Assembly (NCBI GenBank): GCA_021325555.1
Contig: JAJPGY010000033.1
Coordinates: 1 to 64,000 of the forward strand
Origin: Pseudomonadota bacterium
Lineage (GTDB): Bacteria; Cyanobacteriota; Vampirovibrionia; Obscuribacterales; Obscuribacteraceae
DNA length: 64,000 nt
Direction: 5' to 3'
Every line of letters starts with the position of its first letter. Position 1 is the stretch's first letter. The position numbers were made by a program, and so were the translations under genes. This document shows, in pieces, positions 45,944-54,733 of the stretch. A model generated the notes under the pieces. The model was not told the DNA's origin. It worked only from the letters and a program-made list of their open reading frames with translations, and searched no databases.

Positions 45944-47380
45944 GTGGACACTACGGCAAAAAGCCCCAGGGAGGACCGCAAGGCTAAACAGGCTGCCCTG
46001 GAGGCGGCCCTGCACGACAGCACAATGACGCCGCGGGACGACCGCAAGGACAGGGGCAAAAATCTCCGGGAAGCATATCCGCACCAGGCCCATGCCGGCT
46101 GGACAGTACCGGCCGACCGGCGGGACCCGATCGATATCCTGGAGGAATCGAACAGGGGCAGGATCCCCGAGCTTATCCCGCGCCGGTACGGGCGTATGCT
46201 GCCGTCGCCGTTTACCTTCTATCGCGGCGCCGCGGCGCTGATGGCCGCCGATCTGGCCACGACCCCCAATACGAAGGTGCCCGTGCAGGTGTGCGGTGAC
46301 TGCCACCTCCTGAATTTCGGCGCCTTCGCCACCCCGGAGCGCAACGTCATTTTCGACATCAACGATTTCGACGAGACCCTGCCCGCCCCCTGGGAGTGGG
46401 ACGTGAAACGACTGGCTGTCAGCTTCGTGCTGGCCGCGCGCGCCAACGATCTAAAGCCGAAGTTCGAGCGCGAGGCTGCCGAGCGGGTCGTGAGCGCCTA
46501 CCGGGAGAAGATGGGTGACTACGCCAAGATGAGCGTCCTGGACATCTGGTATGCCCGCATCGACTGGCAGAGCGTCATTGCAAGCACTTCCGACGAGGAG
46601 TTGCAGAAGCGCCGCAAGGAGAAGCTGAAGCGCGAAATGAGGCGCACGATCCAGGACTATTACTTCCCCAAGCTGGCGGAGCAACGCGACGGTCGCTTCG
46701 AGTTCAAAGACAATCCGCCGCTCATGTATCACCTGCCCGGCTCGGAGCAGAAGACTTTTCACGAGCGGGTGGCCGGGGCGCTGGAGCTTTACGGCGAATC
46801 CTTGCAGGAGGACAGGAGGCGGTTGCTGCACCGCTACCGCCTGGCCGACGCGGCGATCAAGGTCGTGGGAATCGGGAGCGTGGGGACGATGTGCGCGGTG
46901 GCGCTCATGCTGGCGCCCGACAACGAGCCGCTTTTGCTGCAGCTGAAAGAGGCGCGGGCCTCCGTCCTCGAGCCTTACGTGGGCAAGAGCCAGTTCGAGA
47001 ACCACGGGCAGCGCGTCGTGGAAGGCCAGCGCATCGTGCAATCGGCCAGCGATATATTGCTCGGCTGGACGAAGTTTGACGACGGGAAACAATTCTACGT
47101 CAGGCAGTTGAGGGACACGAAGGTAACGCTGGAGCCGGAGCTCTGGGACGGGACGCAGCTGGTGGAGATTGCCGGGGTCATGGGCTCCGCGCTGGCCCGC
47201 GCTCATGCCCGTTCCGGGGATGCCGCGGTGATCAGGGGCTACCTGGGCAGCCAGGACAGCTTCGATAAGGCCGTGACCGATTTTGCGGTCGCCTACGCCA
47301 ACCAGACCGAGAAGGACCACTCCGCCCTGGTGGCGGCTGTGGAGTCCGGGCGGATCAAGGCGGTGAGGGAGGAGGGCTAG
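45944..47380 (+). CDS. DUF2252 family protein
   Basis: The 478-residue protein matches DUF2252 throughout: FYRGAAALMAADLA, VQVCGDCHLLNFGAFATPERN, FDINDFDETLPAPWEWDVKRLA, KVVGIGSVGT and LLLQLKEARASVLEPY. The fold is related to protein-kinase-like/aminoglycoside phosphotransferases, with GDCHLLNFG resembling the catalytic loop and DINDFD the metal site. The substrate is unknown in the family. The GTG at 45944 is chosen because GGGAGGG lies eight bases before it. A GTG at 45917 would add nine residues. The lipoprotein gene follows after 23 bases. Confidence 0.9.
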   Translation: MDTTAKSPREDRKAKQAALEAALHDSTMTPRDDRKDRGKNLREAYPHQAHAGWTVPADRRDPIDILEESNRGRIPELIPRRYGRMLPSPFTFYRGAAALMAADLATTPNTKVPVQVCGDCHLLNFGAFATPERNVIFDINDFDETLPAPWEWDVKRLAVSFVLAARANDLKPKFEREAAERVVSAYREKMGDYAKMSVLDIWYARIDWQSVIASTSDEELQKRRKEKLKREMRRTIQDYYFPKLAEQRDGRFEFKDNPPLMYHLPGSEQKTFHERVAGALELYGESLQEDRRRLLHRYRLADAAIKVVGIGSVGTMCAVALMLAPDNEPLLLQLKEARASVLEPYVGKSQFENHGQRVVEGQRIVQSASDILLGWTKFDDGKQFYVRQLRDTKVTLEPELWDGTQLVEIAGVMGSALARAHARSGDAAVIRGYLGSQDSFDKAVTDFAVAYANQTEKDHSALVAAVESGRIKAVREEG

Positions 47381-47403
47381 GTGCCTGTGCCGGGCGGCGG
47401 GCG

Positions 47404-48822
47404 ATGGACGGGACCATGAGGCGGGGCGCGCTCATCGTCACGGTGGCGGCCGCGGTCCTGCTGCTGGCCGGATGCAATCCGACCGGCCGCATCGTCTGGT
47501 CGCCTGACGGACGGACGATGGCCGTCCTGGCCGGTGACGGGTTGCGGCTGGGCGACCCGGGCGGGCAGCTTTCGCCGCTGCTGGTGACGGATGCTCGAAT
47601 CGCCTCCTGGTACCCCGGCTCGAGGCAGCTCCTTCTGGTAAGCCGGGCGCAGACCACCAACTGGAAGGAGGCTTCCGCGGTCGTCTCCGCCGCCGAGTCG
47701 AAGCAGATTGCCGCGGAGTCGGAGCAATATCTTTCCCAGCTGCTGGCCTTCAAGGGCGACTTCGATGATTTCGCAAAGAAGGAGAACGTCGACTATCTGT
47801 CTTGTCCGGCGGCGACGATCGTTTACCTGCGGGCCACGCACGCGCGGCAGCTCAGGGAGAAGCTGGGCGACAATTGGCTGCAGCTGCGCGACACCGCCGC
47901 CACGGTTTCCACCGTTCAAACATTTGATGTGTCCGGACACAGCGTCAGCAGCGGTCCGGTCTGGTGCCGCACCTTGCGGCAGATAGACGAGGTGCGGGTC
48001 TGCCCCACCGGCAAGGCGGCTTTGATCGTGGAGACGGTGCCGGCTCGCTCTGACGGCCCCTTCCGGGCGCTTGTCATGCCGGCGCCGGGAGGGCAGGCAA
48101 GAGAGATTGCCCATCTCGCCTCGAGATATCCGGACTGGACAGCCGACGGGCGCAAGATAGCTTACGTCCGCGCGACGGACAGATACGCGGGCTCCGATCA
48201 TCCCCACCTCGGCGAGCTCGACGCGATGCCGGTCTGCGATGCTGAGGGCAGCGTGATCGAGGAGTCGCAGTCCGCCGAGGGCCTGGCGGTCGTGGCCTAT
48301 ACGGAAAATTCCCGGGTGCGCTGCACCAGGGACGGCAGGATCGTCTTTTCCGCCTTCGATTTCCAGCTGCCGTGCACGCGCGAGGACGCGGGAAAGAATC
48401 AAAGCCTGTTCGCCCTCGAGCCCGGCAGGCTGCCGACGGTCGTCAGGCTCGTCCCGCGCAGCCAGGAGGAGAAGATCGGGGATTCCGCCGAGTATTTCGA
48501 GATCAGTCCCGGCGGCGGCAGGGTCTCCATTCCCGATGAGTCGGGAACCGTCTCGGTGCTGGATCTGGGGAGCGGGGAGGTCTCGCGAGCGCAAAAGCGC
48601 GTGGCCGGCGAGCACCAGCGCATCCCTTTCATCCCCTGCTGGCGCTCCGATGACGAGCTGTGCTTTGCCGCGCCCAACGAAAAGAAGCAGGCGGGCGAGC
48701 ACGACTGGGATGTCGTCCTCTGGTCGCTGCCGAAGGGTTCGGGCGCCACGCTCAGCCGCAGCTGGCCGGCCGAGGCGGTGAGGAACTTCCTCAACGAGCC
48801 CGAACAGCAGCCGTCCCCGTGA
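47404..48822 (+). CDS. Lipoprotein with TolB/WD40-like beta-propeller pattern
   Basis: The 472-residue protein has a lipoprotein signal (VLLLAGC, Cys at about 25). The rest shows repeated TolB-like blade motifs, e.g. IVWSPDGRTMAVLAGDGLRLGD, ASRYPDWTADGRKIAYVRATD and RVSIPDESGTVSVLDLGSGE. Such propellers bind proteins at the envelope. A helical insert (ESKQIAAESEQYLSQLLAFKG...) breaks the blades at about residues 95-165. The second ATG at 47416 is an equally good start. It lies between the DUF2252 gene and the two-component system. A role as a sensor input for that system is possible but unproven. Confidence 0.7.
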   Translation: MDGTMRRGALIVTVAAAVLLLAGCNPTGRIVWSPDGRTMAVLAGDGLRLGDPGGQLSPLLVTDARIASWYPGSRQLLLVSRAQTTNWKEASAVVSAAESKQIAAESEQYLSQLLAFKGDFDDFAKKENVDYLSCPAATIVYLRATHARQLREKLGDNWLQLRDTAATVSTVQTFDVSGHSVSSGPVWCRTLRQIDEVRVCPTGKAALIVETVPARSDGPFRALVMPAPGGQAREIAHLASRYPDWTADGRKIAYVRATDRYAGSDHPHLGELDAMPVCDAEGSVIEESQSAEGLAVVAYTENSRVRCTRDGRIVFSAFDFQLPCTREDAGKNQSLFALEPGRLPTVVRLVPRSQEEKIGDSAEYFEISPGGGRVSIPDESGTVSVLDLGSGEVSRAQKRVAGEHQRIPFIPCWRSDDELCFAAPNEKKQAGEHDWDVVLWSLPKGSGATLSRSWPAEAVRNFLNEPEQQPSP

Positions 48823-48883
48823 CCGGGGCAGCCGGCTCCCGCAGCCTGATATAGTAGAACCCGGAAACGGATCAAGTTGGCCA

Positions 48884-49582
48884 ATGGCGAAGATTCTGGT
48901 TGTCGAAGATGAGCAGGACCTGGCGAAGCTGATAGCTGACTGGCTGCGGCGCGATCACCACCTGGTAGAGGTTGTCCATGACGGAACCTCCGCCCTCGAT
49001 TATCTGGGGGCCGGGAACTATGACCTGGTCATACTGGACTGGATGCTTCCCGAGGTTCCGGGCACGGAAGTGTGCAAGCGCTACCGGCAGGCGGCGGGAA
49101 ATGCTGCCGTGATCATGCTCACCGCCAAACAGTCGCTGGAGGACAAGGAGATCGGGTTCAACGCCGGGGCGGATGATTACGTGACGAAGCCGTTTCAGCT
49201 GAAGGAGCTCGTTATGCGGGTGAAGGCGCTTCTCAGGAGAACTTCGCCGGCGCATCAGGCGACCTTTCAGTTCGGCGACCTGGAGATCGACCTCGAACGG
49301 CACCGGGTGACCAAGTCAGGACGGGAGATCCACCTTTTGCCCAAGGAGTTCCGGCTGCTGGAGTTCCTCCTGCGCCACCCGCAACGGGTCTTCAGCTCGG
49401 ACGAGCTGCTGTCCAGCGTCTGGGAGATGGACTCATTGGCCCAGAACGACACGGTGCGCGGGCACATAAACCGGCTGCGCAAGAAGCTGGACAGCCCCGG
49501 CAACCCCTCCATAATCAGCACGGTTCACGGGATAGGCTACAAGCTGGGATCGGTGGAAAATGCAGAAGTGGATGCGGGTTAA
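48884..49582 (+). CDS. OmpR/PhoB-family response regulator
   Basis: The 232-residue protein has a receiver domain (acidic pair in VVEDEQDL, phospho-acceptor Asp in LVILDWMLP, Lys in VTKPFQ) and a winged-helix DNA-binding domain from about residue 128 (FRLLEFLLRHPQRVFSSDELL...VRGHINRLRKKL...TVHGIGYKL). The 3' end overlaps the kinase start by 23 bases, so the two are one operon. Targets are not visible in the window; the downstream membrane complex is a candidate by position only. Confidence 0.95.
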   Translation: MAKILVVEDEQDLAKLIADWLRRDHHLVEVVHDGTSALDYLGAGNYDLVILDWMLPEVPGTEVCKRYRQAAGNAAVIMLTAKQSLEDKEIGFNAGADDYVTKPFQLKELVMRVKALLRRTSPAHQATFQFGDLEIDLERHRVTKSGREIHLLPKEFRLLEFLLRHPQRVFSSDELLSSVWEMDSLAQNDTVRGHINRLRKKLDSPGNPSIISTVHGIGYKLGSVENAEVDAG

Positions 49583-50813
49583 GCTGGCCCTCTTCTTCAT
49601 GTCCATCGTCCTTTTCCTGCATGTTCTCGGGGCGGGGACGTCGATCTTTCTCCTGGACAAAGGCCTGCGCGAAAACATGGACAGGTCCCTGATGGAGCTG
49701 CTCGCCGAGATCCGGCCGTCGGTGCAGATTATCGAAGGGCGCCCCAGTCTCAAAAGCTGGGCGGAGACCGTCAAGCGAGGGAAGCTGAAGATACCTGCCT
49801 CCATACAGCTTTATGACGCCGGCGGCAGGCTGCTAGAGGAATACGGACCGCCCGGCGTGCCCAGGCTCGGCAACGGCAGGCTGGAGTCTTATCCCGGGGC
49901 AGTGGAATCCCGCGTCCGCTCCTGGAATGAGTCGATTGTGCGGCAGGGTGTACTTTTCGGGCATCTGCAGGTCCAGGATTCATCGCGCCAGAAGAACAAC
50001 GCCATCAAGCAGGCGATCTATGCCGCCTTGCTGGTGATGCCGTTTTTAGGCGCGCTGGTGGCCCTCATCGGATACTGGTTCGCCAGCGTCGCCCTCACCC
50101 CGATCGAGGAGGGCGTGCAGTTGATGCGGCGATTTGTCGCCGACGCCGGGCACGAGCTGAACACCCCGGTGGCGATCATCTCGGCCAGCCTGGAGACGCT
50201 GGAGGAGGTTTTGCGAGAGCACAACCTGTCCCAGGATCTCACGGACACGATCGCCAAGGCCACGGCCAGGATGAGCGAGCTGGCCTCGGATCTGGTCTTT
50301 CTGGCACGTGTCGAGGATCCGATGTCGGCGTACCCGATAGGGCCTATCAAAAGCAAGGGGCTGATTGAGGACCTGGCCGGCGTCTACGATCCGCTGGCCA
50401 GCCAGAAGAACATTCGGCTCAAGCTGCTCCACATCGATGATGCGGAGGTGGTCGGCAATGCCGAATTCCTGCGGCGGATGCTGAGCAATCTCCTGAGCAA
50501 CGGCCTGCGCTACACCGATCCGGGCGGCGAGATAACGATAAGCACCGAGTTGACCCCGCGTTACCTGGATATTCACGTCAGCGACACCGGCATGGGAATC
50601 CCGCCCGAGAGCCTGCAGCGCGTCTTCGACCGCTTTTACCGCGTGGACAAGGCCCGCTCGCGCCTGGCCGGCGGGGCGGGACTGGGGCTGTCCATAGTCA
50701 AGGCTGTTGTCGAGGCCCACGGCGGAAAGGTCTCCGTGGCAAGCGAAGTCGACCGGGGAAGCACGTTTACGGTCAGCATTCCTCTGTCCAGGCGAGTGCA
50801 GGTGATGCCCTGA
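49560..50813 (+). CDS. Sensor histidine kinase
   Basis: The 417-residue protein has two membrane helices (about 7-30 and 155-178) enclosing a periplasmic sensor domain of about 125 residues, then HisKA with the phospho-accepting His in FVADAGHELNTPVAI, and an HATPase domain with the N box (NLLSNGLRYTD), G1 DTGMGIP and G2 GGAGLGLSI. No clear HAMP domain separates the second helix from HisKA. It pairs with the overlapping response regulator. The signal is unknown. It is followed, convergently, by the ArsR-type gene. Confidence 0.95.
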   Translation: MQKWMRVKLALFFMSIVLFLHVLGAGTSIFLLDKGLRENMDRSLMELLAEIRPSVQIIEGRPSLKSWAETVKRGKLKIPASIQLYDAGGRLLEEYGPPGVPRLGNGRLESYPGAVESRVRSWNESIVRQGVLFGHLQVQDSSRQKNNAIKQAIYAALLVMPFLGALVALIGYWFASVALTPIEEGVQLMRRFVADAGHELNTPVAIISASLETLEEVLREHNLSQDLTDTIAKATARMSELASDLVFLARVEDPMSAYPIGPIKSKGLIEDLAGVYDPLASQKNIRLKLLHIDDAEVVGNAEFLRRMLSNLLSNGLRYTDPGGEITISTELTPRYLDIHVSDTGMGIPPESLQRVFDRFYRVDKARSRLAGGAGLGLSIVKAVVEAHGGKVSVASEVDRGSTFTVSIPLSRRVQVMP

Positions 50814-50829
50814 TTGGCTGCCCGCCGGT

Positions 50830-51177
50830 CTACAGCTGCCGCAGGGTGGCCTGCAGGTCGACCAGGTGGTTGTTGAATATCTTCTTCGCCACATCCAGCA
50901 GCTCGAATATGGTCGGGTCGTTGCAGGCGTAATAGATGTTGTTGCCCTGCTTGCGCGCCGTGAGCAGGTTCTTCGACCTGAGGACGGCCAGCTGCTGGGA
51001 GACGTGGGGAAACTCCACCTCCAGGCGCTCCTTGATCTCGGATACGGTAAGCTCCCCGTCCCTCAGCTCGTCGAGAATGCGGATGCGCAGCGGATTGGCC
51101 AGCGCCTTGAAGAACTCGGCTTTGAAAAGCGCGAGCTTTTCCCTGAGGACACGCTTGCTGGTCGGGGGTCGAGTCAT
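50830..51177 (-). CDS. ArsR-family winged-helix repressor
   Basis: The 115-residue protein has the ArsR fold: FKALANPLRIRILDELRDGELTVSEIKERL, recognition helix FPHVSQQLAVLRSKNLL and wing ARKQGNNIYYACNDP, then a long C-terminal dimerisation helix. The metal-binding ELCVCDL motif of ArsR/SmtB is absent. The only cysteine is in YYACNDP, so the effector may be redox-related or non-metal. It is transcribed away from the complex genes at 51246. A 26-bp inverted repeat overlaps its own -35 and the opposing start, which argues for autoregulation and control of the complex. Confidence 0.9.
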   Translation of the reverse strand: MTRPPTSKRVLREKLALFKAEFFKALANPLRIRILDELRDGELTVSEIKERLEVEFPHVSQQLAVLRSKNLLTARKQGNNIYYACNDPTIFELLDVAKKIFNNHLVDLQATLRQL

Positions 51178-51195
51178 AAGAATTTCGAAGAGCGG

Positions 51196-51224
51196 TTGTA
51201 AGGTGTCACGTTGGCAAGTATAAT
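51196..51224 (+). promoter_or_regulatory. Promoter of the membrane-complex operon
   Basis: TTGTAA (51196-51201) is followed by exactly 17 bases and a consensus TATAAT (51219-51224). The transcript would start at about 51231, inside the inverted repeat, giving a leader of about 15 bases. Confidence 0.7.
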
Positions 51225-51245
51225 AGCAATTGCGAAAGCTTGCAA
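51217..51245 (-). promoter_or_regulatory. Divergent promoter of the ArsR-type gene
   Basis: On the minus strand TTGCAA (51240-51245) is followed after 17 bases by TATACT (51217-51222). Its -10 overlaps the -10 of the opposite promoter, so the two compete for polymerase. Confidence 0.55.
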
Positions 51246-51250
51246 ATGCT
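51225..51250. promoter_or_regulatory. 26-bp inverted repeat, likely ArsR-type operator
   Basis: The half-sites AGCAaTTGCgA (51225-51235) and TtGCAAaTGCT (51240-51250) mirror each other at nine of thirteen positions per half. The site begins directly after the -10 of the complex operon and reaches its ATG at 51246, and covers the -35 of the divergent regulator gene. A dimer bound here would block both. Confidence 0.6.
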
Positions 51251-53144
51251 TAAGTATAGGAACATCATTATCCTGATCCTGGTGCCGGGGCTGCTTGCCC
51301 TTCTCAGCTGTTTTGGAGTAGCCGCTGCCTTCTGCGGCTGGTCGCACGTTGCCGGGTGGACGGCGCCGCCTCCCGTCTATCTCGGGGTGTGCCCGGTACA
51401 GATGCGCCTGGATTCGCTGGCGGCGATCTTCCTGCTTCTGCTTTCCCTGGTCAGCTTCTCCGTGTCTTTGTTTTCACCGGGATATCTGGAGCATCTGCGC
51501 GGGCGCGTGAGCCCGGGGTTCTACTGGCTGACCGTCTACCTATTTATTGCCTCGATGGCCGCGGTCGTGCTTGCGGCCAATGCGCTCACGTTCCTGCTTT
51601 TCTGGGAGGTGATGTCCTTGAGCTCGGCGGCGCTCGTCGCTTTTGACATGACCAGCACGCAAGCCCAGAAGGCCGCCCTCATCTATCTCGGCGCCACGCG
51701 GATAGCCACGGCGCTGCTTGCCGCAGGTTTCTTATGGGCGCACCAGCTCTTTGACTCGTGGGCCTTTGCCGGCTGGAATTTCGGCGGGCCGGAGACTCTG
51801 GGCCCGTCCGTGCTGATCGTGCTCGGATTCGCGGTAAAGGCCGGGCTCTGGCCCTTTCACATCTGGCTGCCTTACGCGCATCCCACGGCACCGTCCCCGG
51901 TTTCGGCTCTGATGAGCGGGGTGATGATCAAAATCGCGCTCTACGGCATCCTGCGCCTGTTCGCCTTCCAGTCGGGGGCATCCCTGGAGATAGCGCTGCT
52001 AATCCTCTTCCTGGGCACCGTCTCGGCGGTATGGGGCGTGCTCTTCGCCCTCGTCCAGCGCGATCTGAAACGGCTGCTCGCCTACTCCAGCGTGGAGAAT
52101 GTCGGTCTGATCGCCCTGGGGATAGGGCTCTATCTCTACGGGCATCATTGTGGACTGGAGTCGATCGCCGCCGCAGGCGCGGTCGCCGCCCTGTTCCACA
52201 GCCTCAACCACGGGCTTTTCAAATCCTTGCTCTTCCTGGGGGCGGGGGCGATCGACGCCTCCGTTCACACGCGGGACTTGAGCCATCTCGGTGGATTGGG
52301 ACGAGCGATGCCCTGGACGTTGCTCTATTTTGTCACCGGCAGCGCGGCGATCACCGCGCTGCCGCCGCTGAATGGGTTCGCCAGCAAGTGGCTCATTTAT
52401 CAGGGCCTCTTCCAGGTGGCCGTCGACTCGGGCAACCTGGTGCACGTGGGGCTGGCGATTGCCGTAATCGGCATCCTGGCCGTGGTCGGCGGGCTGGCGC
52501 TGGCCTGCTTTACCAAAGCGGTCGGCATCGCTTTTCTAGGGCGTGCGCGCTCCCGGGCGGCCTCCGAGGCCAGGGAGTGCGCACCGCCCATGGTGCTAGC
52601 TCAGGGCCTGCTGGCTGTCTTGTGCCTCTGTCTGGGGATGGGCAGCCCCTGGGTGGGCCGGCTGTTGTCTGAGCTTGTCTCCGGGCAGTTCTCGCAGCCT
52701 TTCGTCCCCGAGCTTCCGATGGTGAACCTGGCGCTCGCGCTTCTGCTCGTGGCCGGCTGCCTGTACGTGGCCGCCCTGGCCAGGACGGAGCGCTCGCTCA
52801 AGAAGTACTGCAGTTGGGAGTGCGGCTACGGGCGGCTCAATGCGCGGATGCAAGCCACCGGGGAAAGCTTCGCGCAGCCGATCGCCTCCCTGCTTCGCCC
52901 GGTACTGCAATACAGGATGCGCGCCGAGATCAGCGGCCGCGACCGCAGGCACTTCCCGGAGCAGGTCAAGGCGGAAGCCGGAATGCAGTCCCTGCTGGAG
53001 TCCAGGGTCTACGGGCCGCTGATCGCCGCCGTCCGCTGGTTGAGCGCCCACATGGCCAGGCTGCAGGCCGGCAGCATTCACTTTTACCTTCTCTATCTTC
53101 TCGTGGCGGTGGTCTCCTTGCTGGTGGCGGGGGTGGTCTTATGA
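51246..53144 (+). CDS. Ehr/Hyf-type complex, antiporter-like subunit (HyfB-like)
   Basis: The 632-residue polytopic protein belongs to the NuoL/M/N-MrpA/D-HyfB family, with about 15-16 membrane helices. The ion-channel residues are present: Glu in LLFWEVMSL, Lys in VLGFAVKAGLWPFHIWLPYAHPTAPSPVSALMSG, and the later LFHSLNHGLFKSLLFLGAG segment. It should carry protons or sodium across the inner membrane, coupled to the redox part of the complex. The ATG at 51246 is used, since an upstream TTG at 51240 lies in the operator. The stop overlaps the next start (ATGA). Confidence 0.92.
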   Translation: MLKYRNIIILILVPGLLALLSCFGVAAAFCGWSHVAGWTAPPPVYLGVCPVQMRLDSLAAIFLLLLSLVSFSVSLFSPGYLEHLRGRVSPGFYWLTVYLFIASMAAVVLAANALTFLLFWEVMSLSSAALVAFDMTSTQAQKAALIYLGATRIATALLAAGFLWAHQLFDSWAFAGWNFGGPETLGPSVLIVLGFAVKAGLWPFHIWLPYAHPTAPSPVSALMSGVMIKIALYGILRLFAFQSGASLEIALLILFLGTVSAVWGVLFALVQRDLKRLLAYSSVENVGLIALGIGLYLYGHHCGLESIAAAGAVAALFHSLNHGLFKSLLFLGAGAIDASVHTRDLSHLGGLGRAMPWTLLYFVTGSAAITALPPLNGFASKWLIYQGLFQVAVDSGNLVHVGLAIAVIGILAVVGGLALACFTKAVGIAFLGRARSRAASEARECAPPMVLAQGLLAVLCLCLGMGSPWVGRLLSELVSGQFSQPFVPELPMVNLALALLLVAGCLYVAALARTERSLKKYCSWECGYGRLNARMQATGESFAQPIASLLRPVLQYRMRAEISGRDRRHFPEQVKAEAGMQSLLESRVYGPLIAAVRWLSAHMARLQAGSIHFYLLYLLVAVVSLLVAGVVL

Positions 53145-54073
53145 ACGTCGGGGAATGGCTGCTGTTTGCCGCCGTGCTTCTTGTCGTTCCGATCCTGACG
53201 GCAGGAACGATACGCAAGATCAAGGCGCGCCTGCAAAACCGGGTCGGCCCGCCGCTTCTGCAGCCGCTCTACAATGTCGTGAAGCTCTGGCGAAAGGGCG
53301 AGACGGTGAGCGAGGACGCCACCTGGATCTTTCGCGGCGCCGCTGTCATAAATCTGGCGGTCGTGCTGGTGGTCGCGGCGCTGCTCCCCTGGGTGTCTTT
53401 CAAACCCGGGCTCACCGGCGACGACATCTTCTTGTTTATCTACCTGCTCGCCTCCGCGCGCTTCTTCGGCATTCTGGCCGCGCTGGACACCGGATCGCCG
53501 TTCAGCGCTTTCAGCAGCAGTCGGGAAGCGACGCTCTCCTTGCTGGTGGAGCCGGCTATCGTCCTCAGCCTGGTGGCCCTGGCGCTGGGAGCGCACAGCA
53601 CGAGCCTGGGCAGCATCTTCGCCTACGGCGCCGCCGCCGGCCCGGCCGCGGCGCCGGTGTGGATTGTGGCCGGCTGCGGATTGTTTCTCTCCAGCCTCGT
53701 GGAGCTCTCGCGCATGCCGGTCGATGACCCGACCACGCACCTGGAGCTGACCATGGTGCACGAGGCGATGTTAATTGAGAACTCCGGGCCGAATCTCGCT
53801 CTGGCGGAGATCGCCTATACGGTGCGACTGACCTTTCTTTATGGTCTGACGGTGCAGTGTTTCCTGCACGCTGTCTATGCGGTGGCGCCGGTCGGGATGA
53901 CGTTGCTCGCCGTGCTCAGCGTCCTCGGCATTTTCCTGCTGGCGGCCGGCACTGCGCTTTTGGAGACGGTGACGGTGAAGCTCAAATGGACCAGGTGCCC
54001 AGAGTTCATCGCCTACGCGCTGACCATGGGCCTGTTCGCCTGCATGGCCGCCATCTTCAGAGGAGGCGTATGA
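53141..54073 (+). CDS. Ehr/Hyf-type complex, NuoH/HyfC-like anchor subunit
   Basis: The 310-residue protein has about eight membrane helices and the NuoH/HycD/HyfC hallmarks: KIKARLQNRVGPPLLQPLYNVVKLWRKGE, EPAIVLSLVAL, and the loop ELSRMPVDDPTTHLELTMVHEAMLIENSGPNLAL, with the acidic residues that link the quinone-side module to the ion channel in complex I. It docks the soluble redox module to the membrane part. It overlaps the upstream gene by four bases and the next by four. Confidence 0.93.
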   Translation: MNVGEWLLFAAVLLVVPILTAGTIRKIKARLQNRVGPPLLQPLYNVVKLWRKGETVSEDATWIFRGAAVINLAVVLVVAALLPWVSFKPGLTGDDIFLFIYLLASARFFGILAALDTGSPFSAFSSSREATLSLLVEPAIVLSLVALALGAHSTSLGSIFAYGAAAGPAAAPVWIVAGCGLFLSSLVELSRMPVDDPTTHLELTMVHEAMLIENSGPNLALAEIAYTVRLTFLYGLTVQCFLHAVYAVAPVGMTLLAVLSVLGIFLLAAGTALLETVTVKLKWTRCPEFIAYALTMGLFACMAAIFRGGV

Positions 54074-54720
54074 TGAGCTACCCGGAGCTGTTTGCCATCG
54101 CGTCTGCCGTCATGGCCATCCTCATGATCGGCTCCGGACGCCTGCGGATCAACCTGCTGTTCTATGCTTTTCAAACGGTCTTCGCATCGGCCGTTACCGC
54201 TTCCTGCGGGCTGGTCTCCGGCGATCATCAGCTTTATTCAATTGGGCTGGCGATTCTGCTCGTCAAGGCGATCGGCGTGTCGGCTTTTATCGCCTGGATT
54301 ACCAAACGCATAGGCGTGACGAGCGATCCGGGAACTCTCATCCCCGTGCCGCTTTCCATGCACGCGAGCATCGTTTTCCTGGTGGTGGCCCATCTGCTTG
54401 CCAGCCAGCTTCCCCATCTCAAGGGGCAAGATCACAGCCTCGGCGGCGCGACGGCGGCAATCTCCCTGCTGCTGACGGGAACCCTGTTCATGCTCGCCCG
54501 CAAGGTGGCCGTCAGCCAGATAATCGGATTCCTGACGATGGAGAACGGCATCTATCTTTTCGCGCTCACGCAGACGCGGGGCATGCCGATGATGGTGGAG
54601 CTGGGGATACTTCTCGATGTGCTCGTGGTGGTGATGATAGCCGGGCTGATTATTTTCCGGATCAAGCGCAGCTTTGAGCACATCGATGTCACCCTTTTGA
54701 CCGAGCTCAAGGAATACTGA
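54070..54720 (+). CDS. Ehr/Hyf-type complex, HyfE-like small membrane subunit
   Basis: The 216-residue protein has six or seven membrane helices and follows HyfE, whose C-terminal half resembles NuoK/MrpC (AVSQIIGFLTMENGIYLFALTQTRGMPMMVELGILLDVLVVVMI, with the Glu of MENG in a helix as in NuoK). It likely forms part of the proton path between the anchor and antiporter subunits. GAGGAGGCG lies just before the start. It overlaps the upstream gene by four bases. Confidence 0.9.
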   Translation: MMSYPELFAIASAVMAILMIGSGRLRINLLFYAFQTVFASAVTASCGLVSGDHQLYSIGLAILLVKAIGVSAFIAWITKRIGVTSDPGTLIPVPLSMHASIVFLVVAHLLASQLPHLKGQDHSLGGATAAISLLLTGTLFMLARKVAVSQIIGFLTMENGIYLFALTQTRGMPMMVELGILLDVLVVVMIAGLIIFRIKRSFEHIDVTLLTELKEY

Positions 54721-54733
54721 TGGAAGGTGCCGC

